Source: Agrostemma githago (Eukaryota > Streptophyta > Magnoliopsida > Caryophyllales > Caryophyllaceae). From it: DNA of 64,000 nt. The notes beneath the pieces are model-generated. The model was not told the DNA's origin and did not search any database. It saw nothing but the letters and a program-made list of their open reading frames with translations. The stretch spans positions 13,659,873-13,723,872 of the forward strand of contig OY288257.1 in NCBI GenBank assembly GCA_958450325.1, read 5' to 3'. The stretch's first letter is position 1. Every line of letters begins with the position of its first letter. Positions 10,556 through 22,110 of the stretch are shown here, piece after piece. Position numbers and translations under genes: made by a program.

Positions 10556-11108
10556 TTTTTTCTTTTTGAAGTGCAGATCAATTTCATTAATAATAAACTA
10601 TACGGCATCTACAAACGATATCAAATTGAACTGAATACATATTTGTAAAAAATAAATAAAGAACATCCTTGAGACGGAGATCGCTATTCGAATAACACGC
10701 TTCTGCACAGCCTTCTATATATCGTTATTGATTGACACAGCCTTTCGCGAAGGAACATATGGATCTGATGATAAAGTCTTCAAAAGAACGAACTTTCTCT
10801 ATTTCTACCAATAGTAGACCGAGATCTGACCTCAATTGTATCGCTATAAGTAGAAATTTCGTTGCTTCCATGATCTTGCACATAATTCTTGAACCTCTCC
10901 GAAAGAGAGAACAAACTCACAAAAAATATGGGAACAAACCCATCAATTGATGGGACAAATCTCCAAAAAGGAGACGCAAGAGTTATTATATTCTAAAGAA
11001 ACTACTAATAATTAACGATAGTAAAATTTGGGGCTTACCACTACTGGAATTGGTAGATGGTAGCCCCGAGAGGTGATTTTTTTCTAGGGTTTGGAGGAGA
11101 GGGAGGGG
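10556..11108 (-). mobile_element. Minus-strand retroposon (SINE or truncated LINE type)
   Basis: About 550 bp flanked by a perfect 13-bp direct repeat CTTAATCCACTTT (10543-10555 and 11109-11121). On the minus strand it ends in an A-rich tail read from TTTTTTTCTTTTTGAAG, as expected for target-primed reverse transcription. It has no coding frame of note. The 5' end (minus strand) reads CCTCCAAACCCTAG, like a LINE or gene leader. It could also be a processed pseudogene; no family was recognised. Confidence 0.78.
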
Positions 11109-11121
11109 CTTAATCCACTTT

Positions 11122-11595
11122 GATTACTCTTAAGCAACATTTTTGCATAAATCATGATCCCCTAGGTCAAGTTAAACACTAATCCTTTATTTCTTAAAGT
11201 AGCAACATTTTGAGCTTCCATATCGCGCCACGTAAGATCGTGACTAGGAATCTTAGGTGGAGCATATGTGGCAGCTAACGTGGCCTTTGGAAATGGGTGA
11301 AAATTCAACCGAAAAGCATCAGTTTTTGGTCATAGGAGGAAGTTACCGCCAAAAAAATCACAATTGTAGCCCATGATTTAGAAACCGTCGACAACTTCCC
11401 CAATTGACGGTTTTTAGGAGTTTGGAAACTGTCAACTACATGATGTACCACCTTTCTCTCCCCCCATCTAACCAATTAACTTCTAAAAAACATTGTTTAA
11501 AATCCCACAAATCCCATAACCAAGAGAAATGTTTCTTCATAAAAACCAAATGATGTTAAAATTATTACGTTGTTCTGATTATATTAATTTTGTGT
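11122..11595. other. No gene or element recognised
   Basis: AT-rich DNA without a convincing frame or repeat. It precedes the AIP1-like fragment and could include intron sequence brought along with it. Confidence 0.5.
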
Positions 11596-11611
11596 ATTGT
11601 ACTCCGTAAGT

Positions 11612-11785
11612 AGCTGGGATTCTGGATCTACTGTTGAAAACTTCGACGGTCACTCAAAGCGGGTTTTGAGATGTGCATTCAAACCAACTAGACCCTACCG
11701 TATTATTGTTACCTGCGGCGAGGACTTCTTCCTCAATGTCTCTGAAAAACAAGCAGCCCCATCTAATATTCAGAATGTTGATTGA
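11612..11785 (+). pseudogene. AIP1: Fragment of actin-interacting protein 1 (WD40) gene
   Basis: Translation from about 11612 gives WDSG, then FDGHSKRVLRCAFKPTRPY and TCGEDF, the signature of one WD40 blade of plant AIP1, a cofilin-assisting actin-disassembly factor of the cytosol. Family knowledge: the full protein is about 600 residues with many WD40 repeats. Here only some 40-45 residues match, one residue is inserted (IIVTCGED), and the frame then runs into unrelated sequence and stops. Neighbouring exons were not found. This is a gene fragment, probably transposon-captured or left by decay, not a working gene. Confidence 0.75.
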
Positions 11786-11898
11786 AATGCATAAGGTTGA
11801 ATTTGTTGTTACTTCCACGTTTTTCACCTTATTTTATATAATGCATTTCATTGATTAAGGAATATAATTATAGTTCATCATTGTTAATATAGTCAGGC

Positions 11899-12437
11899 TT
11901 GAAAATATACGATCCTTGCAAAGTTAAAAGCTGTGGACACAACAAAAAAATTGGTACCGTAACATATGCAAAAAGCATGGAGCTGTTGTTGGACGGAAGA
12001 AGGATGGGATGTCGTATTGCACAATGGAATTTTGTCATGCATCTGAAGTGGGGCTTAGCGCCACATTCTTACGATCATTATCATAATCTGCAACCCTTAG
12101 AGGTTGTACAATGACTTATGCAAAGTCTGTCAAACAGATCAGGAGGTTTTGCAAAGGTGCCAGTGTCGGGAATGACACACAGGTGTTGTATGCCAATAAG
12201 AACAACGATATATGAATTTGTCTGCATGCAAGTACGGGAATTGCCAAATCAACGTTGGAAATTTTTACAGTATGGTTTCTGTCGTCACTTTTTTAGAAGT
12301 TGCTGTGTTTCGTAATGTTCATTGTATTCCTGAGCTTAAGTAAATTTTCTACTAATGTTTTTAAACAGGGAGATGATGACAAAAAGCATTGGGCAGCATT
12401 ACAGGAGCGTCTATATAGAGCCCTGAACAAATTTTAA
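11899..12437 (+). other. Exon-like remnants, origin not recognised
   Basis: Short coding-looking blocks occur here. One around 12115-12215 reads KQIRRFCKGASVGNDTQVLY. Another follows a good acceptor (TTTTTAAACAG, ending 12369), reads DDDKKHWAALQERLYRALNK and ends at a TAA near 12435. They are interrupted or isolated. They could be exons captured from a host gene, perhaps together with the AIP1 fragment. I could not name the source. Confidence 0.35.
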
Positions 12438-15400
12438 GGTAATTTTGCACACGATTTTTGTGCATTAAGTGCCTTCTTAGTCAACCTCAGAAAATTACCT
12501 AAATCCATTTAACCCATTTTAAATTTCTGATGCCTTTCCTACAGATCTTGAGCGTAGTTAAAGAGGTCCCGAGTCCTTTTTCCATTGTCAAAATCGGGCA
12601 TCCCATTAAATTGATGCGCTTCCAATTGATTTGTGTTTATTTCAGAAAGTTAACCGAGCAACCACATCTGACGGTGTATATATAGACTTGATTATAACAC
12701 TAGAGATGGCACATGGGTTGATTTGTGTTTGCTTCTGAATTTCTTGAAGCTGCAAACATCGACCAACACGGTTCATTTAGGAGACCAGATTGTATCGGAG
12801 CAATAAATTTTATCTTCAGAGACGATGTGACAAATTAAAGAACATCTAGCTAATTGATATATAATGATTTTATAGAAGGTGTGATTGTTCCATCTGCCCT
12901 TATTCAATCATTAATTTTTCAGTTTTCATTTTGGGTTTTGTGATTTGTTCATTAAATTTCTTTTCGATGTGAAATTGAGCCAATTTAATTTGATGCCACA
13001 TTCAAAAGTGAACGCATGTACCATTCATATCAACCTTGATGCTTTATAGATGAGAATACTCCTCTGGATTACTCTTATGGCGCATTTTCTTACTCTTATG
13101 TACTCAGTAATTGTTTTGGTGCCGGTCGATTTTTAAGGTTTAGTATGGAATTTATATAAATGGGACAGATTCACAGATTTCATGCAATCAAGAAAGGAGT
13201 ATTTAGATTTAAAATTGCTTCTCCTTTTATAATGATGTTATTAGAATTTTGAAGAATGACTTAGAGTTGAGCTATGTTACTTCTACATCTTTGATGATGA
13301 TGTTACTGCCATTTAGATTTCATTTTTAGTGGACTGATGCTCTTAATACTTCGTGGGAAATAATATCCTAAACATATTTATTGTCTTTTCTCCCAGGAAC
13401 CTGATAATCTAAACGTGTTTCTTTCGCGTTTCTCCTTGAAAATTGTTATTTTAAAGTATGTACGAAGAAAAGTAGAAAACTAATATACTTTTACGAAAAG
13501 CAAGCGTGTTGTTTTTTATACTATAAAATATATTTCCTATAAAATATTGAATGTTTGCTATAAATAATACCTAAGGGTGGAAATATATGATTCATGTTAG
13601 CCGACCATAAATCTTTTTGTCATTAAGGCTTTGACATTATTATCAATGTATGTTGTTGTTGCTATAAAATATTGAATGATTTCAATCTTTAATATTTTGT
13701 TAGGGGTTCATTGGTTCACAGTATTGGCCACAACTTAACGGAGATGATGCAAAGAATTATCAAACAACTCACCCTGTAACCTCTCCTTAAGCGTGGCGGA
13801 TTTCACTTTCTAACAATTGTGAATATTATTTACATTCAGAATTGTGGATCCTAACAATACAATTTTTTTTGTTTTAACAAATCTTCGTTGTAGATATTTC
13901 ACTTTGTGCCTTCGTCAATTCTATCTACAAAGTTCAAACACCAATGTGTTTTTCTCGACTATTAGGATATTAACAAGTCACCATTTCTCTCCTATTAATT
14001 TACATAATACTTATTCTATTGATCGAACAATCAAACTTATTTACTCGATGTGCATATAGACTATACCGTACCAACTTGATTACAAAATTAAGTGTTATGA
14101 CAATTATTGACTACAAAATCAAGCTATTTACAAAATGATGATCCTTCTAAGTGTTATGACAATTATAGAATGATAGACGACGAACTTTCTATTACGCTTC
14201 TTTCATGTGTGTCTACACATTTGTGTTTTATGTATAGTATTTTGATTTGATTAATTTACAAGTGATCATAAATATAACACTTTTATGTCCTTTAGATTGG
14301 TTAAGGCTAATTTCTAACCATCCTAATAATGTAATGGCCGATGTATTTGATTAGGTTGGAGGTTCCTGTGTTTGTCGTAGGTCGAGTTATGAGCATACAA
14401 AATGACGTTATGTTGTGGGCTATTATTCGTGTAGATAAAGAAAAGACGAGTCAATGTTATTTTAGTTGATGAGGTACCTACAACGATAAAAAAAATTGAG
14501 CTTGCTATTTTGTGGATCATCATTCTTATGTATTTTAGAAGTCAACTATGTAATCATATTTGTAATGACCCAATCACTTTTATAATGTTAATTTGTGGTC
14601 TAAACATTATTTGAAATAGACTTGAATTAATATGATTGTTTCTTATTTTTATTTTTTATTGGAGGTAACTTTTTCGATGTGTTTAGTGGTAATTTATTTA
14701 GTGCATGGTTATTTCTTATACTCAAAAATTATTTTTGTGACAGGTAAAATAGAGTGGCAAGAAAAAAGAACTTACATTTAAATTACTTGAAACAATGATG
14801 TGTGCTCAATGTTTCGTCATTTATTATTGGTTGATAAGATTTTGCTCGATAGTTTTTCTTTTTATTCGAGAGTGATTAAAGGGTCAATTAAAAATTTTAC
14901 CAACTGAACATTAATTGGTGATACTCTCAACGAAATTTGCATCAATAATTTGACAAATGATAAGTTGTGTGTTTTCTATAGTTCGTTTCTCATTGAACTA
15001 CTGCCTCTGAGTTTCTATGACAATTTGACATGTTTGGTTTTGGGAAGGAAAATAAGAAGCGAGTATATTATACTAATAAAAGTGAGAGTGGATTGAAAAA
15101 TTAAGAGAATTGAATATTATATTAATAAAATCAGAAAAATGGATTGAAAAAGTAGGAGAGATAATGTTATACAACTATTAATTAATAAGGAATAATTTGT
15201 GTAATATAAAAAAAGTAGTGAGGGTAGGATGTTAATATTGTGTGAAAAAACTTTTCTTAAATGGAAGCAAGGAAAAGGATCAAAATCAGCTAAACAAAAA
15301 TTTATCAATGATAGAAACTCGGAGGTCCAATATTATAGGACTAGATGTCCAATAAATATTGTAACGGTACTCACTTAATTGTGACTAACCTGACAAAAAC

Positions 15401-15459
15401 GAGTCATTCGGTGTAAGGTGCTAATGGGTAGCCAGGTGATATAATTAACTTATTATATC
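12438..15459. other. Long AT-rich stretch without recognised genes
   Basis: No frame with family resemblance was found on either strand. It lies between gene fragments and the Helitron helicase remnant, so it may be Helitron interior. Weak resemblance to replication protein A-like sequence near 14320-14530 was not strong enough to call. Confidence 0.4.
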
Positions 15460-15752
15460 CCGCGTTTGACCCTTTCGCCATCTGACTCAAGCAAATTTCC
15501 CGTTATGTTTACTCGACGACAATTGCCCATTTCTATATACTTCGCCGTGACGATTAACAAAAGTCAAGGGCAATCGTTGTCGCACGTTGGTCTTATCTTC
15601 TCAAGCCTGTCTTCACACATTGTCAATTATATGTTGCTTTATCGAGGCTCACCAACAAGAGCGGATTGAAAATTATTATTTTTGATAACAGTAATCGCAC
15701 TTCTGACACTACTACTAATGTGGTGTATCAAGAAGTTTTCCAACATTTGTAA
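15460..15752 (+). pseudogene. Helitron Pif1-like helicase, C-terminal remnant
   Basis: The first frame reads RRQLPISIYFAVTINKSQGQ, the conserved late helicase block of plant Helitron Rep/helicase proteins. After a frameshift near 15620 the match continues with QLYVALSR and GLKIII and ends at a stop near 15750. The full protein would be well over 1000 residues and provides rolling-circle replication; only about 95 residues remain. It lies about 180 bp before a canonical Helitron 3' end in the right orientation, which supports the call. Confidence 0.88.
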
Positions 15753-15900
15753 TCATATTTATATATTCACGTAAATATTGTCTTTTGTCATTACTTATTC
15801 TGTAACTTTTTTGGGTTACTTATTTTCAGTCTACCAATTTCAGTTTGGATTGATATAAACTTTTCGCTATTTAGTCATTTCTTTCATCACAACGTGTTTA

Positions 15901-15935
15901 ATGCCACCGTGCAATTTGCACGGGTTTTAAACTAG
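15901..15935 (+). mobile_element. Helitron 3' terminus
   Basis: The hairpin CCGTGCA-ATT-TGCACGG (15907-15923) is followed by GTTTTAAA and the terminal CTAG (15932-15935), with T as the next base. This is the standard Helitron 3' end (hairpin then CTRR, insertion between A and T). The 5' TC end was not located; the element may reach left to include the AIP1 fragment. Confidence 0.88.
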
Positions 15936-16099
15936 TAAAGGATATAAATGAAACAACCCAACTGGGAAAGACTAAAGAGGTCATGTGACGACCCAAAATG
16001 GAGTTTATTGTTCTCTTTCATGACCTCATAAATGTCTCATTGTCATTGGTTAATGGTTAGGCAGAAATAATTGCAGGGGATGGATTGAAGTAAATAATA

Positions 16100-16187
16100 C
16101 TCCATTTTTTAATGTTTACCCCATTTCCTCAAAATATATATGTGAGTATTTTAATAAAACGTGACAAACATTAAAAAAAGGAGCGAG
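16100..16187. mobile_element. Short Stowaway-like MITE
   Basis: 88 bp with inverted ends (CTCC...AATGTTTAC and AAACATT...GGAG) flanked by TA on both sides. Size, TA duplication and terminal sequence fit the Stowaway group of Tc1/mariner MITEs. Confidence 0.72.
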
Positions 16188-16239
16188 TATAGAATACATA
16201 GTATGAATTAATTGAGGGTTTTTCTATGGGGTACTCGTC

Positions 16240-17245
16240 TGTTGGAGTAAAGGCTTGTAAGCCTAAGAGCAAGTCCAATAGTGAGTAAAAAAGACTTGCT
16301 TGCAATTTAGAAAAAAAATTCAAGCTACAAGCTCATTATTGGACATGAATATTTTCATTGTAGCTTATAAGCATTGTAGTTCTACAAAACTACAATGGCT
16401 TGCATAATTTTTTTTTCATTGGTTAAAAATAATTACATGAGACCAAGCAAGCTATAACATGTTACAATCCACTATTGGAACGGTATGTAGCCGGAAAATG
16501 AAGTAGCTAAAGAAATCGATATGACAACGCAAACTACAATCACTTGTAGCTTGCTATTGAACTTGCTCTAATGGTGCATAAGTTGATATCCCACATCGGT
16601 GGTGGGTAGTAACTAACACTCTCTTATATACTCCTTTATTCCTTTTATTTCCAAATGTGTGATGAGTGGGACTGTTGTGGAGGATGGTGGACTTGATCCT
16701 GAACACAAAAACACACGTGCCGACCCGACCCGACTCGGTTTGGGCTCGTGTTTGGGTAATGCACCTGCGGACATTTTTGGGCCTCTGTTAGGTGGGTTGT
16801 CCAGGTTCAGTTGGTGTGTGAATGTCCAAGTTCATCCGGCTGTTGCAAATCCTCCACTTAAATGGCATTTTATTTTCTTTTTAATGTCTTGATTTGCATT
16901 GACTGAGTGGAGCGTGCATGGCTGTTAGATGTCATTCAGCACTATAAATACCACATGCTCGTCATCTCTAACACAATGAAAAACATCCTTCCTTCCTCAC
17001 TTCTCCATCTCGTTTTCTCTCTAAAATTATGGGTTATGTTCGTGTTGTTCCATAGCTAACTGCCTCGAGTGGACGGCTCCGTTAGCTGCTGTGTTAACCT
17101 TGGGAAACTGTCGGTGTTTGTCGATTGCCATCCCGGTCGTACCGAAACAGTTTTTAAGTCAGTGGCATATACCACGATACAGCTTCTCGGTTCTTGTACT
17201 TCGGTCTCCCTTTATCTCGTCATTGTTACTCTTTCCGTTCTAACA
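16240..17245 (+). repeat. 5' LTR of the copia element (with a MITE inside)
   Basis: It starts TGTTGGAGTAAAGGC and ends TTCCGTTCTAACA. Without the 305 bp due to the MITE it is about 700 bp and matches 45085-45797 closely. A likely TATA box lies in CTATAAATACCACATG (near 16943). A leader frame near 16659-16892 is LTR sequence, not a gene. Confidence 0.93.
16267..16568. mobile_element. PIF/Harbinger-type MITE
   Basis: 302 bp with inverted ends GAGCAAGTCCAATAG and CTATTGAACTTGCTC (one mismatch) and a TAA duplication at 16264-16266 and 16569-16571. The empty site GCCTAATGGTGC is preserved in the 3' LTR near 45109, which proves it inserted after the copia element. It has no coding capacity. Confidence 0.92.
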
Positions 17246-17280
17246 ATTTGAAACTTGTTTTTTTTGTTCGCTGTAACAAT

Positions 17281-18522
17281 GTCGATTCCGTCTAAAACCG
17301 TTCTTGACTTGTCAAAGTTGGAGCCTCTCGATGGCAACAATTATAGACGTTGGTCACAAAAATTGTTGATGTTTTTTTAAGCAGTTAGAGATCGATTACG
17401 TTCTGTTTAACGAACCTCATATTTCTGAGGTCACTCCACCTCTGATTTCTTTCATAAATAAAAATCAGGAGTTAGTCAAAAAATATGAGAAGGATAATAA
17501 AACGGCTAGATGTCATTTACTTAATCGTATGACGAATACTCTGTTTGACCTGTTTATGGTCCATAAGTCAGCTAAATTTATATGGGAGTCATTGGAGAAA
17601 AAATATGGGGCTGACGATGCTGGAAAAAAGAAATATGTGGTGGGGCAATGGCTAAATTTTAAAATGGTTGACGATAAACCTATTATGGATCAAGTCCATG
17701 TTTATGAAAATTTATGTAGTGATGTTGTTAATGAAGGCCTGAAGTTAGATGAAGTTTTTCTGGATAATGTTTTGTTAGAGAAATTTCCTCGTTCTTGGCC
17801 TGGAGTGACTACAGAAATCAATTGAAACATAAAAAGAAAGATTTGTCACTTCAAGAGTTAGTTGTTCATATGAGAACCAAGGAGGCTAATCGGCTAAAAG
17901 ACAAATATCTTAATTTACCTCTGAATCCTGTCAAAGCTAATCTCGTTGAAACCGGTGGATCTTCTAAGGGAGATAAGAACAAGGGAAATAAGGGTAATAT
18001 TAAGGGTGGTCAAGGCAAGGATCAAGGGGAAAATGCTAACAAACAAAGCCAAGGGAAATACACCAAGGCCGTTCCTAAAATTCAGAAACCAAACACTAAT
18101 CTGGTATGCTATATGTGTGGTACCCAGGTCATAAAGCTTGCCAATGTCCTCAAAAGAAGAAGGGTCAGTCAGGCCAAGTTAATCTTGCTGAAGCAGATGA
18201 GATCATTGCAGCTGTAGTGGTTGAGGCAAATTTGGTAGCAAATGCAAGTGACTGGATTCTGGATACAGGAGCATCGAGAAACCTCTGTGCTAACAAGGAG
18301 CTGTTCGCCGAGTTTGAAGACGTAGATGATGGTGTATGCGTTTACATGGGTAACTCTTCCTCCGTTGTTATCACAGGAAAAGGTAAGGTGTTTCTTAAAC
18401 TTACCTCAGGGAAGACTCTTGCCCTTAGCAATGTTTTGTATGTTCCTTCTTTGAGTAGAAACCTAGTGTCTGGTGCCTTACTTAACAAAGTTGGTGTGAA
18501 ACTTGTTTTTGAGGCTGACTAG
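17281..18522 (+). pseudogene. Copia gag and protease, frameshifted
   Basis: Begins at the ATG at 17281. The N-terminal block (SKLEPLDGNNYRRWSQK) is the start of the copia UBN2-type Gag, which forms the virus-like particle. A frame change falls at a T-run near 17372 and others near 17820 and 18110. A CCHC zinc knuckle is readable near 18105-18150 across two frames. The protease follows with the active-site DTGA at 18262-18273 and a C-terminal hydrophobic block to 18520. A stop follows at 18520-18522. There is no canonical tRNA-Met primer site after the LTR. Confidence 0.88.
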
Positions 18523-19639
18523 GTTGTAATGTCTCGCAATGGGGACTTCGTGGGCAAGGGCTATCTTAGTGGGAGTTTGTTTGTCTTGAACGTTGTTTTT
18601 CTACTATTAATAATAAAACCTCTACTTCTACTTATATTCCTGAGTCTATTGATGTTTGGAATGGTAGACTAGGTCATGTGAATGTTGAGTCTATTAAAAA
18701 ACTCAAATAAATGTCGCTTATCTCGTCATTAACTTCAGAAGTGTTTACAAAATGTCCTAGTTGTGTAGAGGTTAAATTTGCTAAGAAGCCAAATAGACCC
18801 GTTAAAACTAGACATACATACCTTCTAGAATTAATTTACACCGACCTAACAGATATTAAAAGCACTATGAGCAGAGGGGGCAAACATTACTAAGTCACTT
18901 TTATAGATGATTGTTCTAGATACACTAAAGTGTATTTACTTGCACGTAAAAGTTAAAATGAGGATATGTTTGTAAAGTTTAAAACCGAGGTAGAAAATCA
19001 ACTTGATAATAAGATTAAAAGAGTCAGATCCGATAGGGGTGGTGAATATGACTCTAATTATTTAATAGACTTTTGTGAGAAATATGGTCTAATTCTTGAG
19101 AAAAGTCTACTTTACACACCCTAATGAAATGGAGTAGCTGAATACAAAAACAGAACCTTAAAAGAAATGATGAATGTCATGCTGGGGGGGGGGGGGTTCT
19201 TTCGGTTTGTCATATTCTTAATAGGGTACCTCATAAGAAATTAGACAAGACACCCTACGAGTTATGGAAGGGATATGCTTCCAACCTAAGTTTCCTCAGA
19301 GTGTGAGGGTGTTTAGCTAAAGTAGGATTACCTAATTTTAGGAGGCCTACTATAGGACCTAAAACCTATGATTGCATCTTCATTGGATATGCTCAAAACT
19401 GTGCTGCATATAGATTCATGTCTTTAAGTGATCGTTCTATTTCCGAAGTTAGAGACGCTGAATTTTTTGAGCATGTTTTCCCATTAAAGAAAGACGTTGC
19501 ATCATTGCCTGAATTGTCTGAATTGCCTATTAATCCTGTTGATAGTTCCATGCATGTTAGGAGTAATACCTCTATTGATCATGATGTTGAACCTAGGAGT
19601 AAAAGGCCTAGATTGAGAAAATTTTTGGCAATGATTTTA
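18523..19639 (+). pseudogene. Copia integrase, degenerate
   Basis: The GAG-pre-integrase block reads NGRLGHVNVESIKKLK near 18660-18707. It is followed by the zinc-binding CPSC (18753) and a core with YTDL and FIDDCSRYTK split by stops. Several nonsense codons and a G13 run at 19184-19196 break the frame. The C-terminal part continues to 19639, where a MITE is inserted. Enzyme activity is excluded. Confidence 0.85.
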
Positions 19640-20217
19640 GAGTAAATTAGAAATTACTCCCTTCAAAGATGCGTTTATTAAAATTTACTCCCTTACGATT
19701 TTTTTTTAATATTTTACACCCAAAAAAAGATGCAAAACTTCAAAATTTACTTGCAAATCACTACTCCGACGAGTTAATCCGGTGAGTTTGAATTATTTTG
19801 CTTGTTTCCTATTTTTTATACCGAAAGTGCCCCTTTCTTCTTCCTACCCTTCTTTCCCCCTTCCCTTATGCTCTCATTCAGTCTGCAGAAAATAAAAATA
19901 AAAAAAATCCCCACAATTGATTGATGAATGGATGCTCGAGTTTTGGGTTTGGTGATTTTCGATTTGGGAATTTAGGGTTCTCCTGGAATTGGGACTGAAA
20001 GAGTTGGGAAAGTCGAAATGAGGATAAGGTGGGGTGGGGGAGGAGCGTACTATTAATGAAGGGCATTTCGGTCAGTAAAATCATAAACTCATCAGAATAG
20101 TGTTTTGCTAGTAAATTTTGAAGTTTTGCATCTTTTGGGTGTAAAATATTAAAAAAAATCATGAGGGAGTAAATTTTAATAAACACATCTTTGAAGGAAG
20201 TAATTTCTAATTTACTC
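19640..20217. mobile_element. Mutator-like MITE with long terminal inverted repeats
   Basis: 578 bp; the ends GAGTAAATTAGAAATTAC are inverted copies of each other for well over 100 bp. A 9-bp duplication ATGATTTTA / ATGATATTA (19631-19639, 20218-20226; one mismatch) flanks it. Long inverted repeats plus 9-bp duplication fit Mutator-like elements. A minus-strand open frame inside (19878-20219) is a by-product of the repeats. Confidence 0.87.
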
Positions 20218-20226
20218 ATGATATTA

Positions 20227-22110
20227 TTACAACTTTCTTAACTGAAAATGCATGTGATATTTGTGCTAGTGATGAGTTTGTTTCCGCCTTTTTAATAAAA
20301 GAAGATCCAAAAACATTTGATGAGGCTATGAGGTCTATTGATGCTAACTTTTGGAAAGATGCTATTAAAAATGAATTAGACTCTATTGTTCCCAATCAGA
20401 CATGGGAGTTAACTGATTTACCTAAAGGGTGTAAGCCGATTTCGAGTAAATGGTTATTTAAAAAGAAACTTAGACCCGACGGTACAATAGAAAGGTTCAA
20501 GGCTAGACTTGTGGTCAGAGGGTTTACACAAAAGAAAGATGATATTGATTACTTTGATACTTACTCACTTGTGACTAAAATTTCCACCATTAGAACTCTA
20601 ATCGCTTTAGCTGCCATTCATAATCTTGTGATACATCAGATGGATGTAAAAACAACTTTTTTGAATGGAGACTTAAAGGAAGAGATCTACATGTCACAAC
20701 CCGAGGGGTTTGTGGTTAAGGGTCAAGAGAGTAAAGTGTGTAAACTGACAAACATCACTATACGGTCTGAAACAAGCACCCAAACAATGGTATGAAAAAT
20801 TTCACAACACTTTGATTAAAGATGGCTACATTACCAACAATTTTGATTCGTGTGTGTATTCAAAGATGTTTGGATCAGATTATGTGATTATTTGCCTGTA
20901 TGTTGATGACATGTTAATACTTGGTAAGAATTTATTTGTCGTAAATAAAACCAAATAGTTTTTGTCATCACAGTTTGAGATGAAAGATTTTGGGAAAGGT
21001 GACGTTATCCTAGGAGTTAAGGTTATCCAAAACTCAAATGGAATCCTCCTAAGTCAGTCCCACTATGTGGAAAAGGTGTTGAGAAAATTCCACCACTTTG
21101 ATGTTGAGCCTGTTAGAACTAGGGGTGAGCAAAAATATACGATACGGTTTTATTATACGTATACGATACGGTATACGCTTTCAATTATACGAATTTCCGG
21201 ATATCCGATATGAATAACCGGATATACGATACGGTTTTCCTTAAAACCGTAGCGGATACGTATCGGGAAAAATAGAAACCGGATATCCGGTTTCCGATCC
21301 GGTTTTTTAAAAATAATAAAAAATATGAAAAATATAATCCTAATATGAATTATACAATAAAGAATTCAAAACTCATCAATTATTTTCAAAGGTAAAAAAC
21401 AAAACTATTAGTAAGTTTATGATATTATGTATTGAAACGTAATATTTTGTTAGAATAATTGTACCGTAAGACATATATACCATTTTTTTAAGGTTTTTTA
21501 TGTGTTTTATTATATCAATTTATATAAAACGTAACGTTGCTTAAAAATTAATTAATTACTCTTAATTAAAAATGAAAAAATTATTTAAAAAAAAAGAAAA
21601 ATAGAAGAAAAATATAAAACCGGATACCGGATATCCGAAAACCGGATATCCGAAAAACCGGATATACGGAAACCGGATCGGAATTTTTTTGATTTTTAAA
21701 ACCGGATATCCGATACGGTTTACAAAACCGGATCGGATATCCGATTTTGCTCACCCCTAGTTAGAACTCCCTATCATCCTAGTGTACACCTATGTAAGAA
21801 CTTGGGCGAAAGTGTCTACCAAGAAAATAAAATATGCTAAAATTATAGGAAGTGTGATGTTTCTCATGAACTGCACTCGGCCTGATATTGCTTATGTTAT
21901 GACTTATGAGCAGGCTAAGTAGATATACTTATAACCCTAAAAATGAACATTGGACTGCTTTGAGTCATTTGCTTCGATACCTGAAAGGAACTTGCAATCT
22001 ATGTCTGCATTACAGTACATACCCTGCCGAGTTAGAAGGTTATTGTGATGCTAACTGGGTTAATGGTAATGAAGAAACCAGTTCAACTAGTGGTTATGTT
22101 TTTACCATAG
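20227..22110 (+). pseudogene. Copia reverse transcriptase and start of RNase H
   Basis: The RT begins with EAMRSIDANFWKDAIKNEL, followed by MDVKTTFLNGDLKEEIYM, the catalytic YVDD at 20899-20910 and the FEMKDFGKGDVILGVKV block at 20980. A hAT MITE splits the sequence at 21120-21759. The RNase H part (WTALSHLLRYLKGT and EGYCDANW) runs to 22110, where element B is inserted. The frame is broken near 20760 and 20956 and again after the MITE. Family knowledge: RT copies element RNA and RNase H removes it. Confidence 0.92.
21120..21759. mobile_element. hAT-type MITE rich in CCGGATATCCGG motifs
   Basis: 640 bp with perfect 15-bp inverted ends TAGGGGTGAGCAAAA and an 8-bp duplication GTTAGAAC (21112-21119, 21760-21767). 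Both subterminal zones are packed with ACCGGATATCCG and TACGATACGG repeats, separated by an AT-rich centre. Eight-base duplication and TAGGGGTG ends fit hAT elements. No transposase frame. Confidence 0.93.

Noticed and set aside
10732..10950. 72-codon plus-strand frame in the retroposon
   Set aside because: It lies antisense to the element and has no family resemblance; the element has the features of a noncoding retroposon.
14323..14523. Possible replication protein A-like fragment of the Helitron
   Set aside because: Only a vague likeness in one short stretch with stops; no conserved motif could be pointed to.
19878..20219. 113-codon minus-strand frame
   Set aside because: It lies entirely within the Mutator-like MITE and reflects its inverted repeats.
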